A DNA stretch of 9,649 nt from positions 1-9,649 of the forward strand of contig CAAGGN010000272.1 in the NCBI GenBank assembly GCA_900769375.1. Direction: 5' to 3'. Of this stretch, positions 1-4,413 are shown piece by piece. The notes under the pieces are model-generated. The model worked only from the letters and a program-made list of their open reading frames with translations. It did not search any database and was not told where the DNA came from. How positions within the stretch are numbered: position 1 is the stretch's first letter; each line of letters opens with the position of its first letter. The translations under genes and the position numbers were made by a program. Source of the DNA: Clostridia bacterium. Lineage in GTDB: Bacteria; Bacillota; Clostridia; Oscillospirales; Acutalibacteraceae.

Positions 1-13
1 CCAATCTCCGCCG
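1..13. repeat. Terminal 13-base direct repeat, left copy
   Basis: CCAATCTCCGCCG at 1-13 is identical to the final bases 9637-9649. Both copies encode GGDW at the same point of the module and in the same frame. It may mark a closed or tandem unit, or simply a shared coding motif. Confidence 0.7.
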
Positions 14-441
14 GCAATCTCATTAAGAGAAACCTCAACCCACTCGCCGCTCTTGGAAGCGGGGATGGTGAATGCTCCCGAATATATATTACGGTTAGTG
101 AAAGCTGCTGCCGCCTTAATGGTTATATCAGCCGTACCTGCAAAGGTGGGCTTAATCCAAACTATAATATCCGAAATGTCTCCAACGTTATTAATTGAGC
201 CGCCTTCAAAAAGCTGCACCTGTTTGCTTATATTACCATTTTCGGCGTTGGTCATTTCACCTGCGCCTGCAAGGGTTATTTCGCCATAGTAACTACCAAG
301 ATTAACGCCTGCAGGAAGCTCTCCGGTATACGTAGAAGCCGATTTGCTTGTATCAGAGGAGGAGTTGTTGTGATCAAAGTATCTTTTCACTCTAAGGTTA
401 CTGTTTACGGTAGAGCCAAGATTTTTCCAGGCATCTTTAAG
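1..441 (-). repeat. Surface-protein module L2 (partial)
   Basis: Residues 279-425 of the left protein: LKDAWKNLGS, SNLRVKRYF, YTGELPAGVNLGSYYGE, WIKPTFAGTAD, IPASKSGEW and LNEIAGGDW. It is cut by the window edge exactly at the Trp of AGGDW. It would be completed in phase by module R0 at the other end. Confidence 0.8.
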
Positions 442-1275
442 CTCACCGAGCGCTAAAGCTTCGGGACTTCTGTTTGCAAGGGCGGCTTCAAGAGCAAGGA
501 TTGCGGCTCTCCACGCAGTATCGTCATTAGCGATACCCGTAACCGCTTTTGCAGCAGCAAGCCATTCATCAGCCGACCAGTTTTCACTGCCGTCGGGAAG
601 CGTTCTTGCCGTAACCTCATGAGCCGCACCCACTAAAAGCTTATCGCCGTTATTACCGGTGAAGGTAAGTTCTATTCTTGGAACGGTGTCATTTGCCTTG
701 GCGGTGAAGTTTGCTTTCCAATTTCCGCCTGCAAGCTCGTTAAGAGATACCTTGATCCACTGACCGTCTTTGGTTGCGGGGATATCTACAAGGTTTGGAT
801 AGGTGTTCTGACCGCCGAATGTTACAGAAACATTAAATTTGATATTCTCTGTTCCTGCAAAGGTGGGTTTAACCCAAAAGAACATATCTTCTATGTCTTT
901 AACTTTATTAGTAGAATTTGCTTCAAGGAACAATTGCTGACTGCGTCCGGAAATATTTATAGCCGCATTAGTAAGCGGAACTTCATAATAATTGGTTCCT
1001 AAGCTTACATTTTCGGGGATTGTTCCTGTATAGGTTATAGGTGACTGGCCTTTATAGCCCTGATCTGCGCCGTTAATCCAAAATCTACCTACTGTGAGAT
1101 TACTATTTGTAATCTTACCAAGTTTTACCCACTCTTGCTTAAGGGTTTCAACTGCTGCGGCAATTTCCGCCTCGTTTGCGCTAACAAACAAGCCGCCGAG
1201 TACCGGCAAAATGGTTGTTAGAACAATAGCAAAGGAGAGGATAACTGCAAGATGATTTTTAATAAACTTTTTCAT
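1..1275 (-). CDS. Exported modular repeat protein, N-terminal part (open at left edge)
   Basis: The frame reads from an ATG at 1275 to base 1 without a stop, giving 425 residues; the C-terminus lies outside. Residues 1-33 are a signal peptide: MKKFIKNH, a hydrophobic core, then VSA before Asn34. One full ~235-residue module follows (about 45-278), then most of a second (279-425). Each module is a predicted beta-sandwich with motifs WVKPTFAGT, GQWIKVSLNE, AGGNW and GNNGDKL, then a helical linker with WSADEW and ending near LKDAWKNLG. The jelly-roll look, repetition and the hydrolase next door suggest sugar binding, but I do not recognise a named family. The start is fixed by the signal peptide and the AAGGAG 10 bases upstream. 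It is the second gene of an operon, 14 bases after the hydrolase. The same modules fill the gene at 4414-9649, which may be its continuation or a paralogue. Confidence 0.9.
   Translation of the reverse strand, partial: MKKFIKNHLAVILSFAIVLTTILPVLGGLFVSANEAEIAAAVETLKQEWVKLGKITNSNLTVGRFWINGADQGYKGQSPITYTGTIPENVSLGTNYYEVPLTNAAINISGRSQQLFLEANSTNKVKDIEDMFFWVKPTFAGTENIKFNVSVTFGGQNTYPNLVDIPATKDGQWIKVSLNELAGGNWKANFTAKANDTVPRIELTFTGNNGDKLLVGAAHEVTARTLPDGSENWSADEWLAAAKAVTGIANDDTAWRAAILALEAALANRSPEALALGELKDAWKNLGSTVNSNLRVKRYFDHNNSSSDTSKSASTYTGELPAGVNLGSYYGEITLAGAGEMTNAENGNISKQVQLFEGGSINNVGDISDIIVWIKPTFAGTADITIKAAAAFTNRNIYSGAFTIPASKSGEWVEVSLNEIAGGDW
442..1143 (-). repeat. Surface-protein module L1 (complete, ~234 aa)
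   Basis: First complete module of the left protein, residues 45-278. The distance from Trp49 in KQEWVKLG to Trp283 in KDAWKNLG, its equivalent in the next module, is 234 residues. Key residues are SNL near the start, IPENV, QLFLE, WVKPTFAGT, AGGNW, PRIELTFTGNNGD, then the linker with LPDGSENWSADEW. It is closest to module R1: bases 821-876 match 9029-9084 at 53 of 56 positions. Confidence 0.85.
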
Positions 1276-1284
1276 ATCTCTTTA

Positions 1285-1290
1285 CTCCTT
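1285..1290 (-). promoter_or_regulatory. Ribosome binding site of the modular protein, overlapping the upstream stop codon
   Basis: AAGGAG on the minus strand lies 9 bases before the ATG at 1275 and shares its first base with the last base of the hydrolase TAA (1290-1292). I see no terminator or promoter in the 14-base gap. This fixes the start and points to coupled translation of the two genes from one mRNA. Confidence 0.85.
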
Positions 1291-3410
1291 TACTGTTTTT
1301 CTGTGTATTTACCGTAAAGAACGGTGGTGTTGTTCCAAGAAGCATCGGTCTTGGTAACGGGCTCACCTGAGAAATCAGGATTTAAGTACCAGCCGCCGAA
1401 ATCCATATCCTTAACAGTATAGCTCTTAAGGTCTGTTACCTGACCGATTTCATATTTAACGGGGATTTTGTCTGCGCCGTTGGTGATGCAGTCGGTCTTA
1501 TAATATGTTACATATTCACCTACGCGGATAATAGCAATTCCGTAGCCCTTAACATCATCTGTCATAGCGGCCTTGGGAGTTGCTTTAATTGCGATAACAT
1601 CGCCTTTTTTAAGACCTGCGTTTGCATTAAAGGTAACGCTCTGATCTGTAACGTTCGAAAGGGTACCAACGTTTGTAAAATCGGTAGCAAGCTTATAGTC
1701 GTCAGCTTCGCCTACTGCGCTGAAATCATAAATTTCGAAATCAACCGCATTGCCTTCAACACCGTAAATATCCTTAACGGAAATATCTACACTGCCGCCT
1801 GCCGCTACGGAAACTTCTTCCATATCAAACTCAACCTGAACCTGCTCAGCAAGAGTTGTCATAACAACATTAAGAGAGTGCTTATCAACAGGAATAGTCC
1901 AATTAAGGAATCCGTTCTGGTCAACGGTTAAGGTTGCGATTCTGGTTGCAAGAAGGGTAGAATCTGCAGGAGTCATTGCATCGTCGTGACCGTCTCTGTT
2001 AGTATCATTGCCCATTGAATCTACGTGTACGCCAAACTTCTTTCCTGCATAAGCAGTACCAAGATTTACTTTAAGGTTGCGCTCGGTAGTAGAGGGTGCG
2101 ATTTCCAAAAGAACGGTTGTATCGTTACCCTTAACGTAAACTGCGCTATTTATATCATTACTGTCGGGAGTAGATTTAACGACCTTGCTGTTTCGCGGAA
2201 TATAACGCATTGCAAGACCGCGGGCGTTATAGTTTTCGCTTACCATAGCAAGACCGTAAGACGGCTGGCTGGAAAGACCGCTGGCAACTTCGGCGTGACC
2301 CATACTTACGGGTTCGGGAATCCTATCGCCCAAATAGAACCAACCGGCAGAACCGCCATAGCCAAGATTGGATTCATTGATAATAATAGTAAGGTCGCTC
2401 ATGTTAAAGTTCATAGAGTTGGCGTTTTGAGCGCCGCCGGGAGTGTATGAACCAAACTCATTGGCGTAAAGGCGGATGTTGGGGAACTTCTCGTTAACCT
2501 TTGTGATATTAGTAGTAAGGTCCTTAAGCATCTGCGCAGCAGAGCGGGTACCCTGATATGTATGAGTGTTAAGATAATCGGCATAACCGGGAACGATTAG
2601 ATTATCATAGGCAATCTTCATAGTATTGCCGATAACTTCGTTCTCTTCGCTGTCATAGTAACCTGTGAGCTCGGTTGCGAAAATCTTAATATCGTCGCGA
2701 AGACCTGCATTGGTTAAGGCAATATGTATTTCTTTAATCATTTCGGTCCAATAGATTCTCTTATCAAAGAATGCTTCAAAGCATCCGTTATTGATTTCGT
2801 TATAGAAGGAGAGGTACTGAACGTTAACACCCTCGCTTATAAGACGCTCAATAATGGCAAGAGTAAAGTGAGCAAACTGACCAAGATCCTCGGGAGCGGA
2901 TTTACCGCCTGCCTGACGGGTTACGTGCTTAATGCCCCACCACTCTAAAACATCCTCGGTAAGACCGCCGCCCATATTAAGACAGATGGCTCCGCCACCA
3001 TCGGAAATGGACTTTGACTTTCTTACGAATGCCTTGAATTCTTCAGAATCAAAATAATAGTTTCCTGCCATATAGTTGGCTTCCTGATCCTCAGCGCTGA
3101 GAGAGCGGTCAACAAGCCAATGGGGGAAAAACATCATTCTTACGTAAGCGGGTTTAAGGACATTATTATGCTTATCATTTACGGTTTGATAAGCATCCAT
3201 CATACCTGTGTTTTTGTAATCATAAGGTCCAACCCAATAGTTGTCGCCTACGCCGAGGTAATCTTCGTTAACAACCTTATCAAAGTCAACCTTGATGGTT
3301 CTTTCCGAAGCGCCTACTGCAGGCAGCGCAAACGAAGCCACTGCCACGCAAATACAGATTGCGAGAGCGGCCATACTCATTAGCGCCTTTTTAGAAAAAT
3401 TCGCTTTCAT
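1290..3410 (-). CDS. Secreted clan GH-A glycoside hydrolase with C-terminal InlB-type repeat
   Basis: Complete 706-residue protein. Residues 1-34 are a signal peptide ending VGA. Residues about 37-395 fit a TIM barrel of clan GH-A: acid/base candidate Glu205 in SFYNEIN (the Asn-Glu pair after strand 4), His283/Tyr285 in NTHTY, nucleophile candidate Glu318 in YANEFG, and Trp357 near strand 8. Residues about 398-520 look like the beta domain that follows the barrel in GH30/GH39-type enzymes, with a calcium-loop-like DTNRDGHDD at 469-477. Residues about 525-632 resemble an Ig-like domain. Residues about 633-706 match the InlB B-repeat style (FGGWYLNPDF, LYGKY). It would hydrolyse a glycosidic bond outside the cell; family and substrate cannot be told from sequence reading. 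I see no wall-sorting motif or C-terminal membrane helix. First gene of an operon with the module protein downstream. Start is set by the signal peptide and RBS. Confidence 0.9.
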   Translation of the reverse strand: MKANFSKKALMSMAALAICICVAVASFALPAVGASERTIKVDFDKVVNEDYLGVGDNYWVGPYDYKNTGMMDAYQTVNDKHNNVLKPAYVRMMFFPHWLVDRSLSAEDQEANYMAGNYYFDSEEFKAFVRKSKSISDGGGAICLNMGGGLTEDVLEWWGIKHVTRQAGGKSAPEDLGQFAHFTLAIIERLISEGVNVQYLSFYNEINNGCFEAFFDKRIYWTEMIKEIHIALTNAGLRDDIKIFATELTGYYDSEENEVIGNTMKIAYDNLIVPGYADYLNTHTYQGTRSAAQMLKDLTTNITKVNEKFPNIRLYANEFGSYTPGGAQNANSMNFNMSDLTIIINESNLGYGGSAGWFYLGDRIPEPVSMGHAEVASGLSSQPSYGLAMVSENYNARGLAMRYIPRNSKVVKSTPDSNDINSAVYVKGNDTTVLLEIAPSTTERNLKVNLGTAYAGKKFGVHVDSMGNDTNRDGHDDAMTPADSTLLATRIATLTVDQNGFLNWTIPVDKHSLNVVMTTLAEQVQVEFDMEEVSVAAGGSVDISVKDIYGVEGNAVDFEIYDFSAVGEADDYKLATDFTNVGTLSNVTDQSVTFNANAGLKKGDVIAIKATPKAAMTDDVKGYGIAIIRVGEYVTYYKTDCITNGADKIPVKYEIGQVTDLKSYTVKDMDFGGWYLNPDFSGEPVTKTDASWNNTTVLYGKYTEKQ
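1293..1514 (-). other. InlB B-repeat-like C-terminal domain of the hydrolase
   Basis: Residues 633-706 contain YVTYYKTD, then KSYTVKDMDFGGWYLNPDF, then TTVLYGKY. The spacing of GGWY, a short acidic turn, and a final LYxKY strand is typical of the Listeria-Bacteroides (InlB B, Flg_new) repeat, usually found in surface proteins as an attachment or spacer unit. Only one copy is seen, at the extreme C-terminus. Confidence 0.7.
1980..2006 (-). other. EF-hand/thrombospondin-3-like calcium loop in the hydrolase
   Basis: Residues 469-477 read DTNRDGHDD, fitting the pattern D-x-N-x-D-G-x-x-D of dockerin and thrombospondin type 3 calcium loops. The loop sits in the post-barrel beta domain, away from the catalytic residues, so a structural calcium is the likely role. 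A single loop without a partner is not a dockerin. Confidence 0.5.
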
Positions 3411-3416
3411 AAAATT

Positions 3417-3423
3417 CTCCTTT
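3417..3423 (-). promoter_or_regulatory. Ribosome binding site of the hydrolase gene
   Basis: AAAGGAG on the minus strand, 6 bases before the ATG at 3410. Together with the signal peptide that begins at that ATG it fixes the start. Confidence 0.85.
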
Positions 3424-3466
3424 CAGTTGCCTATATATTTAATAATATATACTGTTTATTAAGAAT

Positions 3467-3496
3467 ATTTTACCTTTGAAACCTCCGCGCCGTCAA
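3467..3496 (-). promoter_or_regulatory. Probable sigma-A promoter of the hydrolase-module protein operon
   Basis: On the minus strand TTGACG (3496-3491) is followed after 18 bases by TAAAAT (3472-3467). Each box is 5 of 6 to the housekeeping consensus. Transcription would start near 3460 and leave a 5' leader of about 50 bases before the hydrolase ATG, with the RBS in it. Confidence 0.6.
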
Positions 3497-3497
3497 C

Positions 3498-3510
3498 CTA
3501 TGAATCATAG
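3498..3510. promoter_or_regulatory. Perfect 13-base palindrome next to the -35 box (candidate operator)
   Basis: CTATGAATCATAG is a perfect 6+1+6 palindrome ending one base upstream of the TTGACG box. This size and position suit a dimeric transcription factor, probably an activator because it lies upstream of the promoter. No regulator gene is in the window, so the binding protein is unknown. Confidence 0.4.
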
Positions 3511-3544
3511 ACTTTTGGACGGTTTTTGTCGGGATTTTGTTTCT

Positions 3545-3580
3545 AATTATCCACCTTGTTGGTAAGAAAGGTGGATAATT
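3545..3580. repeat. Inverted repeat, 13-bp perfect stem with 10-base loop
   Basis: AATTATCCACCTT (3545-3557) pairs perfectly with AAGGTGGATAATT (3568-3580). Neither strand has a T-run after the stem, so it does not look like a terminator. It lies about 50 bases upstream of the main promoter, and would fall in the leader RNA if the weaker upstream promoter is used. It could be a regulator site or a small remnant repeat. Confidence 0.6.
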
Positions 3581-3606
3581 CGGCCACGGTACAATACTCT
3601 GCATAT

Positions 3607-3635
3607 ATATTAACAGAAAATTCATAATTTGTCTA
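3607..3635 (-). promoter_or_regulatory. Weak second promoter candidate
   Basis: On the minus strand TAGACA (3635-3630), 17 bases, then TAATAT (3612-3607), in a very A+T-rich stretch where such matches arise easily. If real, it gives a longer leader that contains the 13-bp hairpin at 3545-3580. Confidence 0.25.
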
Positions 3636-3827
3636 TGCTTTTTCTTTGGGAGTTTATTGCTTTTTTTAAGGTCTTTTCCGAAATATATAATATTTTTCCA
3701 AATTCTTACCATTTTTCTAATTTAAAACCATCGAATTTTAACCACCAGTGTATTCTTCTTTTAGATCCGTTTCGTAGCTTGTAGGAATCGAAATTTTTTA
3801 AAATTTTCCGAAATTTATATTGGTGCT

Positions 3828-4020
3828 TTGTAGGGGTTGGCGTCCCCGACAACCCGTTTTTGCAAAATCTATATTAGATAATTATAGGGAAGTGACGCGG
3901 GTGTCCGGTGGACCCCTCTGCAAAGCAGAAGCGCCGATCGAGGCGGCAGCCGAGAACTCCATCCCGCTTGCTTTTTTTATTTTTTATTTTTCGGGAGGGC
4001 ACAGAGACCCTCCCCTACAA
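3828..4020. mobile_element. MITE-like repeat element with TTGTAGGGG / CCCCTACAA ends
   Basis: A 193-bp segment is bounded by perfect 9-bp terminal inverted repeats, TTGTAGGGG (3828-3836) and CCCCTACAA (4012-4020), and its G/C-rich content differs from the A+T-rich flanks. Inside are short hairpins: GGGTTG/CAACCC (3834-3855), GTCC/GGAC (3903-3913), TCTGC/GCAGA (3917-3929), CGCC/GGCG (3932-3945), and GGGAGGG/CCCTCCC (3993-4014). No protein is encoded. From memory, similar elements are spread through Clostridia genomes; I cannot confirm the copy number here. I see no clear target-site duplication. Confidence 0.5.
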
Positions 4021-4050
4021 CAATGCAAAAAAAGATTGCTGAAAACCAAC

Positions 4051-4164
4051 GCCTCCCTTACCTAAAGGGTTACTCCCTACGGTGTAGGGAGATGTCACGG
4101 AGTGACAGAGGGTACGGGCTCCTGTCAGGAGGTGGCAAAACCAAAGGTTTTGACGGAGGGATAT
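4051..4164. repeat. Palindromic repeat element made of consecutive small hairpins
   Basis: It begins GCCTCCCTT and ends GGAGGGATAT, as does the left half of the next element, but the middle is a string of hairpins: CTCCCTAC/GTAGGGAG (4073-4091), TGTCAC/GTGACA (4093-4107), CTCCTG/CAGGAG (4119-4131) and CAAAACC/GGTTTTG (4136-4152). All have loops of 1-3 bases. It does not code; the plus-strand frames crossing it are chance openings. Confidence 0.6.
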
Positions 4165-4165
4165 T

Positions 4166-4310
4166 GCCTCCCTTGCCATAAAGGGAGGGGGACCGCTTGC
4201 GGTGGAGGGATTTTATTAATCCTTAATACCAAATCAATAAATACAGCACAAAACCGCAATATATCCTCCCACCATCTACGATGGTCCCCCCTCCTTTAGG
4301 CAAGGAGGGC
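4166..4310. mobile_element. MITE-like element with ~48-bp structured inverted ends
   Basis: The left end (4166-4211) and the reverse complement of the right end (4263-4310) align over about 48 bases: GCC-TCCTTGCC, TAAAGG, a run of G, GACC, then GGAGGAT-like bases. Each arm folds into two hairpins: CCTCCCTT/AAGGGAGG and ACCGC/GCGGT on the left; ACCATC/GATGGT and CCCTCCTT/AAGGAGGG on the right. A core of about 50 A+T-rich bases lies between the arms. There is no coding capacity, so mobility would need a transposase in trans. Confidence 0.6.
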
Positions 4311-4316
4311 TTTTTT
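4289..4316 (+). terminator. Terminator-like hairpin formed by the right arm of the repeat
   Basis: CCCTCCTT (4289-4296), loop TAGGC, AAGGAGGG (4302-4309), then C and six T residues (4311-4316) on the plus strand. It has the form of an intrinsic terminator for plus-strand transcription, but no plus-strand gene precedes it in the window. It would block antisense transcription into the large minus-strand gene. Confidence 0.45.
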
Positions 4317-4337
4317 CGGTGGTTTGTTCATATTGTT

Positions 4338-4376
4338 ATAAACAACAACACCGCACCTTGTTTTGCAAGGTGCGGT
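4338..4376 (-). terminator. Intrinsic terminator of the large surface protein gene
   Basis: ACCGCACCTTG and its exact complement (4350-4360 with 4366-4376) form an 11-bp G/C-rich stem with a 5-base loop. On the minus strand the T-rich run GTTGTTGTTTAT follows. It starts 37 bases after the TAA at 4416-4414, as expected for the end of this transcript. Confidence 0.8.
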
Positions 4377-4413
4377 AGGTTTTAATTAAGGAACAAATTA
4401 AGCTTTAGCAAGC

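Noticed and set aside
3470..3712. 80-codon minus-strand open frame upstream of the hydrolase
   Set aside because: It overlaps the promoter, the palindrome and the inverted repeat, is Lys/Ile-rich as expected for A+T-rich DNA, and resembles no protein I know.
3820..4299. Plus-strand open frames at 3820-4065 and 4102-4299
   Set aside because: They cross the G/C-rich hairpin repeats, have no good ribosome binding site, and their peptides look like translated palindromes.
3828..4310. CRISPR array or riboswitch in the hairpin region
   Set aside because: The repeats are inverted, not regularly spaced direct repeats with unique spacers. The hairpins lie several hundred bases upstream of the operon start and do not form a riboswitch core I recognise.
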